Source: Nageia nagi (Eukaryota; Pinophyta). Taken from it: 64,000 nucleotides of DNA. A program made the position numbers and the translations under genes. Under the pieces are notes generated by a model. The model did no database searches, was not told the origin of the DNA, and was given only the letters and a program-made list of their open reading frames with translations. Shown here one piece after another: positions 34,925-48,660 of this stretch (its first letter is position 1; each line of letters starts with the position of its first letter). The DNA is taken from the NCBI GenBank assembly GCA_050084985.1, contig JBITNC010000001.1, positions 59,272,001 through 59,336,000 of the forward strand, written 5' to 3'.

Positions 34925-37900
34925 TGTAATGCTACCCTACTCTATACTTATACTAAAATCCAAAAATATTCGCCCTTTTTTTTGAATGTATCTTACAATA
35001 CTTATATCCCATATCGATGATAATTTGTTGTTCTCTATGCTATATCTAGGCATCACCATCTCTTGTCAAGTATTAGGGCACATTCACTATGCAACCCACC
35101 TTACTTGCATGTGGTATCTCATGATGAGCATGCTCTAATTTTATTTGGAGACCTCTATCACATGAGTGTATTATCTCACATAAAGAACTTATTCTATCTT
35201 TATTCTTATCTAGGTTTGATAGTTTCTTTTGAATGCCAAATCTTAAAATCCATGATTTCTAGACCTAATTATTTCGATAGATTACTAAAATACTTGTATC
35301 ATCTTTTTACACATGTATTGTAACTGGTGTTCCTTAAATGCTAGAAAGGGTTGTTTAGATCCACTTCCCATATCAATTTCTTAGGTCTATCCTCATATGA
35401 AGTACTTATTCATATACTTATTTAAAATCCTAATAATTGAGTAAGTTAGGTTTGGTATTTATTAAATGTAAGACATGAACATGACCCATTATTATTTCAA
35501 TAGTATAGTGCAAACCATATATACAATGAACACATTGAAATATTTGTATTGAAATAAAAGTATAAATATAGGATTAAACCATACTTAGTGTGATGCTTGC
35601 CATGACAATATCTTAGGTCAACTTTAATCCTAATTTTTAAGTTCTTACATGCATCATAAAATGTTTTCACTTAGACTCACTTAATAAAAATTATTTTGGT
35701 AATAATTATACACTTTGACATCCTTATTATTTGTTAGGTGGGAGATATCTACACCTAGGATAAAATTTATTCTTTTAATGATCAAATGGTCACTTTCTAT
35801 GGTAAGTCCATTTATAACAATGATGTATATATATTTGTACCATAATTTGGTGTAAAATAAAACAAAATCTAGTTAATGTAACTTGCCATGACATGTCGGC
35901 TACATTCCTTGATATCCCTTTTGATGTTCGATTACGTACAATTCTTCTTATGCCCTATCTTACAAATAAAATATTAACTTCAAAAGTAATTTGTCAATGG
36001 TTTCATACAATACATCAATTATGTTTATTACATCCAATGAATGCAATCGTACGAAAAGTCTTCATCTTCATCCATGGAATCTTCATGCCATCTTCTTCTC
36101 GTGATCATCCCAAAGTTACAATAATAAGTGGTTGTGAGTACTAGGAGAGTTTTTTAGCATTATGAGGATCAAGAAAGCTCTTTGTATGACCATTTTGACT
36201 TCTACTATGCACTATGCACAACTTCATTCAATAAATTCTGTACACCATTTAATTAAGTTATACTCTATATATGATCTCAGGAGGTTTTATGCCTTGTAGA
36301 AGCTACCTCTCTTCCTTGACCATAGAGTATAATTTTATTCAAAAAGGGAAATACTAACATTCAAGTAAGGTCCAAATAAAAGTCGATCCTTATTGAAAAA
36401 CCTTGTTAACTATTAATTGTAGGGGCATATTCAATAAATACCATGATCTAAATAATAACAAGCTTAAATATCTTTAGTAACCTTCTCATTGTTAAGGCCT
36501 TTACAATAAATACCATGTTCCATGCATCCTCATAATTCTACTTTTATTAACAAATTCAAGTCTAATTAACTTCATAGGGTCTATGTTTTCAACCTCCTTT
36601 ATACCATAAATGGTTTAATTTAAATAATAATATCTTCCAAGACAATTTGTTAAGTCCTTATTGAATCACTTTAAGTTACTGTAAATAAACATTATCTAAG
36701 TCTAGATTAAAATCTAAATAAAGACTTATAGGAGTGTCAATCAGGTCTATGGAAGGTACTGTGAAATTTTTGATGAAATGCTCCATCGATATGCCACCAA
36801 AATGGATATTCTGGAAGGGTCGATGAAGGATCACAACATAGATATGAGAATGCTTCCTCTTATATTATCAAAATGGTACACATGCAGATGCGTTTAAATG
36901 GAAACTGTGAGCTATTTAGCAAAGTGCCTCATTGAGGTGGAGTCTCGTACTAGAAAAGTTTGTAGGACTTGCCCCAAAAGAAAGACAAGTTGTTACAAAG
37001 TATGCACAGGATGGATGTGTAAAAAGGGTATGTAAATCATTTGCCATTTTGCCTTACCAAGTGTAAATGGAGACCAAGAAATTGTTTGACAAAAAGCTTC
37101 CTCCATTAATAATCTCATGGAGTTCCTTACATAGGATAACAATAAGTTATACGAGGAAATGTCTCATTAAATGTAGTGTAATGTTTTGCAATGTTCGCTC
37201 GATTTGCACATACTGGATACGTTATAGAGGCCTGTTCATTGTATTGATAAATTTCCTTATTGGCGCTCATTGGATGCAACCTGAGAAATAGAAGACTTGC
37301 AATTGGTTTGACAGGATACCTCATCAATATGTGGCATTATGGGCAGCACAAGCTAGATATGTTGAGAGGTTAAAAAATAAGAAAATTGATGGACGTATCC
37401 CTGATATGTCGTCCCATGTATCAAACGATCGGTAAATCGCTTGACAAAAAAAATTAACTCAATAAATGAAGTCAACAATGATTGTGTTGAAGGAGATCAA
37501 TGGATTTGCCTGGTCTAATGCCTTGTTGACATGAATATCAACACGAATGGAAGGGTTCTATGAGTCATTTGCAATCTATTGAATGCAATGGGCAGTGGAT
37601 AGAAAAACTTATGTATTGATTGACAAGAAGTAGTCTCATGGATGGCATGGAACACATTCAGGATCTCTCGCCAAAATGCCTCACCGAAACCAATCTTACA
37701 TGGGTCGTAGGTTAGGCACAAAATGGGTAAATATTATCAAATGCAAAGTAGGATGAATATACCTATGTCTTATTTGAAATAATATTTTATCTAAAATGAA
37801 GACCCATCGCCAGTATTGATCATAGGATACGTACAAGAACGGGTCCTTTGAACGCCTTCAGTTATTGTCCATAGAACATGCACTAATCTGATACATGGGT

Positions 37901-39593
37901 GGGAGAATACAAAAGCTTATTAAGTGCCTTATTGAGATGGAATCTCATGAAATGCAAATGATCACACTTAAAGGACTGGTACATGGAGGTATCAATACCT
38001 CATCAATATGCCTTCTCATTAAGTGAAAAGGTCATCGAAAGTACGCCAAACAGACAGGTTTGGGAATCCCATAAATTATCCCACCTTTACCCATCAAAAT
38101 TCAACCTTATGGAATGCCAATGAGTGTAGGGTGATCATGCCAGAATGGCCTAATAGGATGCCTTATTGATTTGCAATATTTTTGGATAAAAAAAATCATA
38201 GAGATGCACAAAATGGATACCTTAAAAGTGAAGACATGGCACAAAAAAATAGAGGTATTGACTAGTAATTTCCCTACTTTGGCATGTCTTTCAAAATGTT
38301 ACCCGTGACTTCCTATGCAAGTAAGATAAGTAATTTAAAATACAATGAATGTCCTTTCACTACTACAAATAATTTAACATACATGAATTGTACACTACAC
38401 TCACATGCAATATTAAGCAAGTAAAAATAAATATTATACTATTCAAAGGATACTACTCATGAAATGGTAGTAAGAAATTTTCATTTAAGCATTCAAATAG
38501 GCTATACATCCTTTAATACATTTAGAAATTTCCAAATAAGCTTCAAATTTTAATTAATCATTTTAGTATTAGAGACTAAAATAAAAGAAAGGCACCTAGA
38601 ATTTAAGAAGGTGCTTCCTCCTCTAGAGGACTTTAGACCAAGATTTTGAGAAAGAGGGAGAAGAGAATAATATGATGCCTAATTCCGAAGGGTTTCCATT
38701 TATTTATAGTTTGAAGGGTAGTCTAATCCATCCAAAACAAATACTATTTATCCAAGTTAGCTACTTTATATGTAAGGTGTGGGGATTTTATTTTTTTATG
38801 AGAAGGTTTGGGACAATTTTGTTTTTAAGTTTTCATGACTTCCAGAAATAATTTCACACCTAAAATTAGGAAATAAAAGATTTTATCAATCATGTTACAC
38901 CTAATTAAAGGAGACAAGTTGTGTGGGGTATCTTTCTCAATTATTTTGGCAAGGCACTAAAATAGCCTTATAACCCCCATGAAATGACAAGAAATCCTTT
39001 AACCTTAGAGTTTATCTTTCTCCTAAATTTATTTTTGTAAAACAAAAAAAAGTTCATTAGTAAAAATTTAAAATTTGAATGGGTGGAATATTCCTCATTT
39101 TAAAAAGTGCCAATTTTATTTTTCCAAACAAATTCAAGAATTCATACCATATTTTAACATAATATTTACCTGTGGAGGCCACTCATCCTACAAGTTAAAT
39201 TTTGTTAGTGCACATTCACACATACACAAGCATCACACACAACATAGGGATCGAATATCATACAAAATTGTTATGTAGCTATATGATCTATGAAAGGTCT
39301 TTATGATTCTATCAGCAATTGAATGTCAATCATTTCTTTCCTCTTACCAATCTATTCCTATAACCACTTATCTTGGTTCCCTATTATCTCTATTCTGATT
39401 CTCTCATTAAATCAACCCTTAACCTTTGTTACACAAAATCTTGAACCCAACATCAATTTGACACAACATAGCATATAAATAGATATCATTAGTCATCTCA
39501 TGATCTCATTCACATTAAAATTATTGAAGGTAGTCAAGAAATAATGAATTTGAATAAAGAATTCAAAATTATGAATGAAACAGGGTCATCACA
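34925..39593 (-). repeat. 3' LTR of element D (4.67 kb)
   Basis: On the minus strand it starts TGTGATGACCCTG directly after the purine tract and ends GGTAGCATTACA. It is collinear with 44074-48660, with roughly one difference per seven to ten bases in stretches compared by eye. It contains the PPR remnant 36740-38280. Confidence 0.9.
36740..38280 (+). pseudogene. PPR-protein gene remnant inside the 3' LTR of element D
   Basis: The plus strand carries a run of degenerate PPR units over about 1.5 kb. Clear ones are EIFDEMLHRYATKMDIL (about 36768-36820), CELFSKVPH (about 36909-36935), KKLFDKKLPPLIISWSSL (in the 75-codon open stretch 37067-37291), NWFDRIPHQYVALWAAQARY (about 37300-37359), and AKMPHRN near 37672-37692. 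The repeated pattern LFDxxPxxxxxSW followed by a Tyr-containing helix is that of S-type PPR motifs. Frameshifts separate most units. The copy at 45830-47290 in the 5' LTR is more decayed. It lies antisense to the element, like the PPR block in element C. Confidence 0.7.
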
Positions 39594-39608
39594 TACTTCC
39601 CCCCATAG
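39594..39608 (-). other. Polypurine tract of element D
   Basis: The minus-strand CTATGGGGGGAAGTA directly precedes the LTR start TGTGATGACCC. Confidence 0.75.
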
Positions 39609-40799
39609 GAACAACACAATCCTTTATGTTTCTTTCTTCTCTATTCATCAATTTACCTAAAAACACATATTATGAAATAATATAGTGCATCAAATTCTTA
39701 CATCGGATTCAATATTTTCAAAGGACATTAAGATGATCCAACTTGAGTCTATGTGAATGACCAGTTAACCCTCAAGTGGGTTAAGTTCATCAATAACCAA
39801 AATTGATCAACCCCTTCATTTCTAGTGTTCACCACTATAATCCTATTCAGAGTAGGTTGAATGTATTAACGTAATCCCACCATTACTATTTGCTAACCAA
39901 TCAACTACAAAATCCCATTTGATCACAGCAATAGATTTTGGTTTCATCTTGGGACCCATATCACCCATGATGGCACCAATCCAAAATAAGAGCATACAAC
40001 GTATGAGAATATCATCCATAATACTATGGGTAAAGCGCATCACCCCTAGAATAACTATCATTTTCAATCATAAAACCATGATAAAAAATACCTAAAACTT
40101 ATATCCTCACCTAATATAGTACATATTTCTTGGTTACTACCCCTTATCTTGAGGTAAGATGACTAACCTTCCCATATCTATTAGTTAGTATCCCTAGTGG
40201 TCCGAGCTTACATGCCCATATCTTGGGAATCCAAATGTCTTTTGGAAGTAACAACTTCCTTATCATGGTGTTATAAAAAATCATCATTTTTCATCAATGT
40301 TATTCAATAAATATAGCAAATATATGAATTAGTCATAAACATTATAGCTAATCTATCAATTACAATAGATCCTCACTCGATATTTCAAAATATAAAGATT
40401 ATCAATAGACAATTTTTCATTCTTAGGCATGAAACCATCATGTTCAAAAATTTATGTAATATCCATATCTTCATGTGAGATTTACTCACTATCATCATTA
40501 GGCCCTATATTTTTGGATATAATAGGCATAAAATTGGATTAATAATCCTTAAAAATCTTGATTTATATCCTTCTACTTAGTACTTAGGTTTGAATTAAAG
40601 AAAATCATCAGTTCTACTTCTACAAAGAGTTATCCTTTCAGGAGAATATTAATAATAAATGTTAATCACATCTTTATTATTGATTTAACACATTAACAAA
40701 GTATTCATCATTAAGGGATTCATCCCTATTTATGCTTACCATTGAAAGTCCAATATTACCTGAACTTCCTTCATTAGAGTTGATCAATGTATCTTGGAA

Positions 40800-41720
40800 A
40801 AAATTCATCCCAAACTGAGTTAAAAGTTTTTGTATCCTCGAGTTTTCTCCTTCCAAAACTCAAACTCCTTAAGAGAAGTGTTAGTACTTATTAACCCTAT
40901 TTCTTGAATAATTTGAACTTGTTCCTAAATTTCCTATTTTTGGATAAGAAACCTTTCATTTTCTATGGCCAATTGATTTTGGTCGATCATTAATATGACA
41001 TTTTCTTGATTCAAAGTGTCTCTCTGAATCCTAAGAGATTCTCTTTGTTCTCCTTCAATGATCAATTGTTATCATAAGAAAGCATTTTCATTGTCAAACA
41101 ATATTTTTCTTATTAAAATTTCTTAGTGATACATTCTTATAAATATTCTACTCATATGAAGTACTATTGGGTTCCCTAATGATTTATCATCATTTTTCTC
41201 ACTAAAATTTATAGCTCAAACAAGAAAGGTAAGTAAGCAACCATTGAATTTTAGAATATTTCTCTAATGTTCACACATCATATTTTGAGAGTACAAACAC
41301 AAACATTCACAAATAGGCTAATCATTTATTTAAATCAATCAATAGTTTAGGAAAAAAGGAAATTTCCCCCATTTAGGGTTCATCTTCCTTATTATCCTTA
41401 TCATTAGGTGATCTTGATGAGTTCAAAGAGACCCTAATACCATGTTGAAGTAACAATTTTTCATACCTTCCATCCCACATTCTCTATTTTTCTATTTCCT
41501 ATAAGGAGGCACTAAGATGTACGAATGCTTGTTCTTGCACACTTTGAATTTGTTGGATCAATTTACACTCCTCATTGATGAGGTCAATCATCAACTTATT
41601 ACTCTTCGAGGATATGAAATTCCAAATTCTTTCACATTCTTCTCTTTTCCTTCAAAGATGCCTTATTTATTCTTTGGTGTTCTTCAACTATTATCATAAA
41701 ATTCATTCTCCATGATAGCT
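40800..41720 (-). pseudogene. Element D unknown protein, C-terminal coiled-coil-like part, decayed
   Basis: Two coherent minus-strand stretches are visible. About 41660-41380 reads KREECERIWNFISSKSNKLM, then IDLINEECKLIQQIQSVQEQ and, after stops, GRYEKLLLQHGIRVSLNSS with an acidic end (NDKDNKEDEP). About 41060-40815 reads EGEQRESLRIQRDTLNQENV, then MIDQNQLAIENERFLIQK, a stop, EI, a stop, EQVQIIQEIGLIS and LKEFEFWKEK. Glu, Lys, Gln, Leu and Ile dominate in heptad-like spacing, which suggests coiled coils. The stops are TAA, TAG or TGA, reachable by one transition from CAA, CAG, CGA or TGG. No family was recognised. Confidence 0.45.
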
Positions 41721-41829
41721 TGCATATTTTCCATTATTCATTGTTAGTTATTTGACCCTATTTTTATATAAGTGGTGTAATTTCAAGAAGTTTTGACTAG
41801 TTGGATAGGATGTGGTATCATACATGCAA

Positions 41830-42640
41830 ACTTAAATTGCAATATCATATTGCAATTTTATCAACCATAATATCCCTTAATAATATCTTTAGTATCTTAT
41901 TAGATGCTCCTTCGAGGGTACAAATACTCTCCATACATAATTTCTTGGTGGATATTTAGTGTTGGAGTCTTTTTCATCCATCCATAAGAATATTTTCATA
42001 CACCACTTGTAATTAGTATGTATTCCTTCCTAGATAGGTAATAAATTTATAGGTAGAGTTTCTATTCTATCTACACATTTTGATAACAAATCATGGTAAT
42101 TCATAAAATAAATCATTATGTAGCACATCTCTTTGTTCTCCCAAATGGGATAGAGGAAAATATTATCTATCATGGGGTACATACTTTCTTGTCGCAACAT
42201 TCCTTAGAGGTGATGGATTTCCTCCTTCGTTAGGATTTAGCTATTTTTCCTCTATATCCTTTGAATAGTTTTGGCTATTGCATGATCACTCAACTTAAAA
42301 TTTATGAGCATTTAGGCTTGTTCATTCAATTATTTTTATATCCTAATCTAACTTGGAGAGTTATTCTACATATTTCGTATAATCCAGTTCTGGTGAGACT
42401 TGTAGCATACATGGGTCCTTCCTTAATATCTCCAAGGGAGAGTTTGGTACCTCTTACTATCTCATGGATGCTTTGGAAACAAAATTTGCCTTAGGATACT
42501 ACCTATTCCTTCACAATTTGTAAGGGATAGGGAAATTGTATTCTTTCCCACCTATTCGCATCCTTCTACTATTTTTGAGCTATTTCTCGAAACATGATTA
42601 CTTTTATTTCTAATCCTCCTACATATAATACATCAGATCA
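41830..42640 (-). pseudogene. Element D unknown protein, central part, decayed
   Basis: From high to low coordinates the minus strand reads SDVLYVGGLEIKVIMFREIA (about 42620-42560), DANRWERIQFPYPLQIVKE, FCFQSIHEIVRGTKLSLGDI (about 42490-42430) and YATSLTRTGLYEICRITLQV. After two short gaps come LTKEEIHHL, QESMYPMIDNIFLYPIWENK, MCYIMIYFMNYHDLLSKCVD, RIETLPINLLPI, YKWCMKIFLWMDEKDSN and YVWRVFVPSKEHL (to about 41880). Roughly 250 codons keep protein-like composition, with about ten stops in two frames. It is sense with element D, between the PBS and the polypurine tract. It does not resemble gag, protease, RT or integrase as I know them. It could be a diverged gag or a captured host gene. Confidence 0.45.
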
Positions 42641-43772
42641 AGCTTAAAAATCCTTCAATTCTAATTTATTTGTTAATATATTTTACTATGTTGACTCAAA
42701 GTTATTCGACTAGGATAACTATCCATCAATTTTTTTGATGGAATCTAATAATGATGTAAAGAAATCCTAATCTTTTGTAAGCTATCCACTTTGCTTATTA
42801 GTGGGAATTGTTTATGTACTTAGTAATGAAATAAAAAGATACTTATATTTCTCATAAAATTTACATTGTAAAAGGATTTGGTTTTATTTAGTGCATATAA
42901 AAAATTCTTCCTTTCCATTCATTCTTAATCTCTAACTAGACTCTCTTCCTCATTGATCATCTCCTTGGGTTCCTCATCGGATAATGAAATCTTATTGCTA
43001 TTTTCTCATAGATATTTAATGATTTCTAGAGTGAGGGTAGGTATATTTCTACCATATAAAAGAGAAAAATCCCTATTTGCACTAGGTTTATTGATCATCT
43101 AGTAATTTCCCTTAACTTGAGTGGTTACTTCTTGTACCTTTTTCTTTCTGTAGATCTAGAAAGCTTTGCATGGTGATATCATCATTCATTTCTACAATAT
43201 TGTTAGAGATTTATTCTTTTATTTTTTTTGGTGATTATTCCCTTTTCTAGATCTCTTTCTTCCACCATATTGGAATAAATAACATATGCATTTAAGATGT
43301 ATTCTAAATTTCTAAGTTATATTGTCATACTCAAGCAAAATAAAAATTTTATTGATAACATTTTTCATTACATAACATAGTAATACATTTTATTGGGTCT
43401 ATTACATTATATATTCTAGCCCTTTGATGAAACATAATTCTTTTATATGTACATTACTACCCATTGAATTCAACATTTTAGTCACCATCCATAGATTCAT
43501 CTCATGGTTTAGGCCTAATAGCAGGTGGAGTTGTGATCTGAATAGGGTTTTCTTCTACAAGAGGAAGAATTGCACTTTTAAAAATTATAATATCTTTGAT
43601 TTTATAATATCTTTGATTTCACCTTCTCCATATAAATTTTCATGGAGAGCTCTTATTTGACTTATAATTTCTTCTATAAAGACAACTCTTGTGTGAACCT
43701 ATTTTGTTGAATCCTGATTTATCTTAGCTAGGTATTCATTCATCCTAAAGATTTGGTTCCTATTTTGTTCTG

Positions 43773-43967
43773 CTAGGGAAACATGTCTCTCTCTAGTTCT
43801 TTTATATAGTTCCTGAGAGATTTAATTTGTTGTAATTCATCTATTTCCCTCTCAAGCCTCATAGTATCATTTAATGAAGTATCACATAATCCATAGAATA
43901 AAAGTGCATCATCAATGTTGGATAGGATATCAAATTCTATAGGCAACCAAGTCCAATACCATCCCAT
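43773..43967 (-). pseudogene. Element D unknown protein, N-terminal part with coiled-coil
   Basis: A 64-codon minus-strand open stretch about 100 bp after the PBS begins MGWYWTWLPIEFDILSNIDD. It continues with MRLEREIDELQQIKSLRNYI and KELERDMFP, a likely coiled coil. Its position fits the start of the element's coding region. The link to the central and C-terminal parts (42640-40800) is inferred from strand and order only. Confidence 0.4.
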
Positions 43968-44060
43968 CTTGATATGTTCTAAAGTTTCTTACAAGATGAA
44001 AAATAATAAGTTAGGCGTATTTCTTGTGCACTACTTCACCCTAGTTCCTAGTAGACACTT

Positions 44061-44073
44061 GCTTTGATACCAA
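44061..44073 (-). other. Primer-binding site of element D
   Basis: The minus-strand TTGGTATCAAAGC follows the LTR end GTGTTACA directly. The identical 13-mer is the PBS of element C, which points to a common reverse-transcription machinery. Confidence 0.75.
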
Positions 44074-47000
44074 TGTAACACTACCCTACTCTATACTTAT
44101 AATAAACCCCAAAATTTTCAACCCTTTTTTTTAAATGTATCCTGTGATACTTATATCCCACATTGATGATAATTTATTGTTCTATATGCTATATCTAGGC
44201 ATCACCATCTCTTTTCAAGTATTAGGATACATTCACCACAAAATACCACCTCACTTGTGTGTCATATCTCATGATGAGTGTGCTCTAATTTTATTTGGCA
44301 GACTCTATCACATGAGTGTATTATATCACATAAAGAACTTATTCTATCTTTATTCTAATCTAGGTTATATAGTTTTTTTTTGGATACTAAATCTTAAAAT
44401 CTATGATTGCTAGACCTAATTATTTCGATAGATTACTAAAATACTTGTATCATCTTTTTACACATGTATTGTAAGTGATATGCCTTAAATGCTAGAAAGG
44501 TTTATTTAGATTCACTTTCCATATCAATATCTTAGGTCTATCCTCATATGAACTACTTATTCCTATACTTATTTAAAGTCTTAATAATTTATTGAGTTAG
44601 GTTTGATATTTATTGAATGTAATACATGAACACACCCCAATATTATTTCAATAGTCTAATGCAAATCATATATACAATAAACACATTGAAATATTTGTAT
44701 TCAAACAAAAGTATAAATATAGGATTAAAACATACTTAGAGTGATGCTTTTTTCACTTAGACTCACTAAAAATTCTTTTGGTAATAATTATACACTTTGA
44801 CATCCTTATTATTTGTTAGGTGGGATATATCTACACCTAGGACATAATACATTCCTTCAATGATCTAGTGGTCACTTTCTATGGTAATTCCACTTATACA
44901 AATTATGTATATATATTTCTACTATAATTTGGTGCAACAAAAATAAAATCTAGTTAATGTAACTTGCCATAACATGTTGGCTACCTTCCTTGATATCCCT
45001 TTTGATTTTGGTTACATAAAATTCTTCTTATGTCCTATCTTACAACTAAAATATTGACTTCAAAAGTAATTTTTCAATGGTTTCATACAATACATCAATT
45101 GTGTATATTACATCCAATGAGTGCAATGGTATGGAAAGTCTTCATCTTCATCCATCATATCTTCATGCCATCTTCTTCTCATGATCATCCCAAGGTTCCA
45201 AGAATAAGTGGTCATGAGTACTAGGAGGTATTTTTTAGCATTATAAGGATCAATACAACTCTTTGTATGACCACAATGACTTCTACTATGCACTATGCAT
45301 AAATTCATCCAATAAATTTCGTACACCATTTGATTAAGTTATACTCTATATATGATCTCAGGAGGTTTTACACCTTGTAGAAGCTACCTCCCTTTCTTGA
45401 ACATAGAGTATAATTTTATTCAAAAATGAAATACTAACATTCAACTAAGATCCAAACAAAAGTCTATCCTTATTGAAACACCTTATTAACTATTAATTAT
45501 AGGGGTATATTCAATAAATACCATGATCTAAATAGTAACAAGCTTAAATATCTTAAGCTTCTCATTTTAAAGGCATTTCCAATAAATACCATGTTCCATG
45601 CATCCTCATAATTTTACTTTTATTAACAAATCCAAGTCTAATTAACTTCATAGGGTTTATGCTTTCAACCTCCTTTATACCACAAATGGTTTAATTTTAA
45701 TAATAATATCTTCCAAGATAATTTGTTAAGTCCTTATTGAGTCACTTTAAGTTACTATAAATAAACATTACCTAAGTCTAGATTAAAATATAAATAAACA
45801 CTTAGAGGATAATCATTAATCGGTCTATGGAAAGATCATCTGAAATGTTTGATGAAATGCTCCATCAATATATCACAAAAATGGATATGCTAAAAGGGTT
45901 AATGAAGGGTCACAACATGGATATGAGAATGCCTCCTCTTATATTATTGAAATGGTGCATAGGAAGATGCATTTAAAAGGAAACTATGAGCTATTTAGCA
46001 AAGTACCTCATTGAGATGGAGTCTTGTGCTAGAAAATTTTGTAGGACTCACCCAAAAAAAAAAGACATGTTTTTACCAAGTATGCATAGTATGGATATGT
46101 AAAAAGGGATTTTTATCATTTAACATATTTCCTTTCAAGTGTAAATGGATACCAATGAATCTCCATTAATAATCTCATGGAGTTCCTTACATAGGATATC
46201 CAAAAATTATATGAAGGAATGCCTCATTAAATGTAGTGTAATGTTCTATAATGTTCACCCAATTTGCATACATTGAACACATTATATAGGCATATTCATT
46301 GTATTAAAAACTTTCCTTGTTAGTTCTCATCAGATACAATCTAAGAAATAGAAGACTTGCAATTGGTTTGATAGGGTACCTCATCAATATGTGGCCTTAT
46401 GGGTAGCATAAGCTAGATACATTGAGAGGTAAAAAATAATAAAAATGATAGATAGCTCCCTAATATGTATTCCCATGTATCAAATTATAGGTGAATCTTT
46501 TGAAAAAATAATACCTCACTAAATGAAGTCAATAATGATTGTGTTGAAGGACATTGATGGATTTGCTCGATGTAATACCTCATCGACATGAATATCAATG
46601 TGGATGGAAGGGTTCTATGAGTCATTTGTAGTCTATTGAATTCTATGCACACTAGAAAAAAAAATTATGTATTAATTGATAAGAAGTAGTATCATGGATG
46701 GTATTGAAAACATTGAGGATCACTCTCCAAAATGCCTTAGCAAAACCAATCTTACATGGGTTGCAGGTTAGGCATAGAATGGGTAAATCTTATCAAATAC
46801 GAAGTAGGATGAAGAGAATTATGCATTATTTAAAATAATTCTTTTTCTAAAATGAAGACCCATCACCAATATTGATCATAGTATATGCACAAGAATGGGT
46901 CCTTTGAACACTCTTAGTTATTTTCCATAGAACATTAACCAATCTATGTGTGGATAGGAGAAACAAAATCCTATCAATTGCCTTATTGAGATGGAGTCTC

Positions 47001-48660
47001 ATGAAATGCAAATGAATGTAATCAAGAACTAGCATATGAAGGCATCAATACCTCATTGATCTGCCTTCTCATTAAGTAAAAAAGGTCATTGAAAGTATGC
47101 CAAACAAATGGGTTTGGGATTCTAAAAAATTATCCAAATCTTTACCCATCAAAATGCAACCTTATGGAATGCCAATGAGAGTAGGGTTATCATTATATAA
47201 TAGCCTAATAGTATACCTTATTGATTTGTAATCTTTTTTGATACAAAAATAATCACATAATATGCACAAAATAGATTCCTTAGGAGTGAAGATATGGTAT
47301 AGAAATAGAGGTATTCACTAGTCATTTTCCTACTTTGGCATGTCTTTCAAAATGTTACCTATGAATTCCAATGCAAGCAAGACAAGTAATTTAAAATACA
47401 ATGAATTTCCTTTCACCACTACAAATAATTTAACATACATTTATTGTTCCCTACACTCACATGCAATATTAAGCAAGTAAAAATAAATATTATACTATTC
47501 AAAGGATACTACTCATGAAATGGAATTTAGTAGTAAGAAATTTTCATTTAAGCATTCAAATAGGCTATACATCCTTCAATACATTTATAAATTTTTAAAT
47601 AAGCCTCAAATTTTAACTAATCATTTTAGTGTTAGAGAATAAAATGAAAGAAAAGGCACTTGGACTTTGAGAAGGTGCTTCCTCCTCTAGGGGAATTTAG
47701 ACCAAGATTTTGGGAAAGAGGGAGAGAGAATAATATGATGCCTAATTCCTAAGGGTTCCCATTTTGTTTATAGTTTAAAGGGTAGTCTAATGCATCCAAA
47801 ACAAATAATATTTATCCAACTCATCTACTTTATACATAAGGTGTGGGGCTTTTATTTTATTGTGAGAAGGTTTGGGATAATTTTGTTTTTAAGTTCTCAT
47901 GCCTTCCAAAAAGAATTTCACACCTAACATTAGGAAATAAAAGATTTTATCAATCACGTTACACTTAACAAAAGGAGACAAGTTTTGTGAGGTGTCTTTC
48001 TCAAATATTTTTTTCAAGGCACCAAAATAGCCTTATAACCCCTATGAAATGACAAGAAATCTTTTAACCTTAAAGTTTATCTTTATCCTAAATTTATTGT
48101 TGTAAAAAAAACAAAGTTCAATAGTAAAAAATTAAAATTTGAATAGGTGGAATATTCCTTGTTTGAAAAATTGCAATTTTATTTTTCCAAATAAATTCAA
48201 GAAATCACACCATATTTTAACACAATGTTTACCTACGGAGGTAACTTGTATTGCAAGTGAATTATTTTTAATGCAAATTCACACATACATAAGCATCACA
48301 CACATTATAGAGATCAAATATCATAAAAAATTATTATGCAGCTAAATGATCTACTAAAGGTCTTTATGATTCTATTAGTAATTCAATGCCAATCATTTCT
48401 TTTCTCTTACCAATCCATTCTTGTAACCACTCATCTTGGTTCCCTGGGATCTCCATTCTGATTCTCTTGTTAAGTTCAATTGTAACCTATGTCACATAAA
48501 ATCTCAAATCCAGCATCAATTTGACACAAAATAACATATAAATAGATATAATTAGTCATCTCATAATCTCATTCACATTAAAATTATCAAAGGTAGTCAA
48601 GACATAATGGATTTTGCATTCAAAATTGTGAGTGAAATAGGGTCATTACAAGACAAGGTG
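44074..48660 (-). repeat. 5' LTR of element D (4.59 kb)
   Basis: It is collinear with 34925-39593. A block of about 75 bp present near 35605-35680 is missing at about 44748. Compared with the 3' LTR, it has lost nearly all CpG in the PPR block. Confidence 0.9.
45830..47290 (+). pseudogene. PPR-protein gene remnant inside the 5' LTR of element D
   Basis: This is the homologue of 36740-38280, more decayed. The phrases 'tttgatgaaatgctccatca', 'gagctatttagcaaagtacc' and 'ttggtttgatagggtacctc' still encode the LFDxxPH core. About four CpGs remain, against about 26 in the other copy. Confidence 0.6.

Larger units (their letters stand above)
34925..48660 (-). mobile_element. Element D: complete LARD-like LTR retrotransposon, 13.7 kb, 4.6-kb LTRs, no recognisable gag-pol
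   Basis: It is bounded by LTRs 34925-39593 and 44074-48660, with a PBS (44061-44073) and polypurine tract (39594-39608) on the minus strand. The flanks GGATA (34920-34924) and AGACA (48661-48665) each differ by one transition from GGACA. GGACA is the sequence at the matching unoccupied position in the other LTR of C (62011-62015), so the 5-bp target duplication is well supported. The 4.5-kb interior shows no gag zinc knuckle, protease, RT or integrase motif, but has a decayed reading frame of unknown type. Confidence 0.85.
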
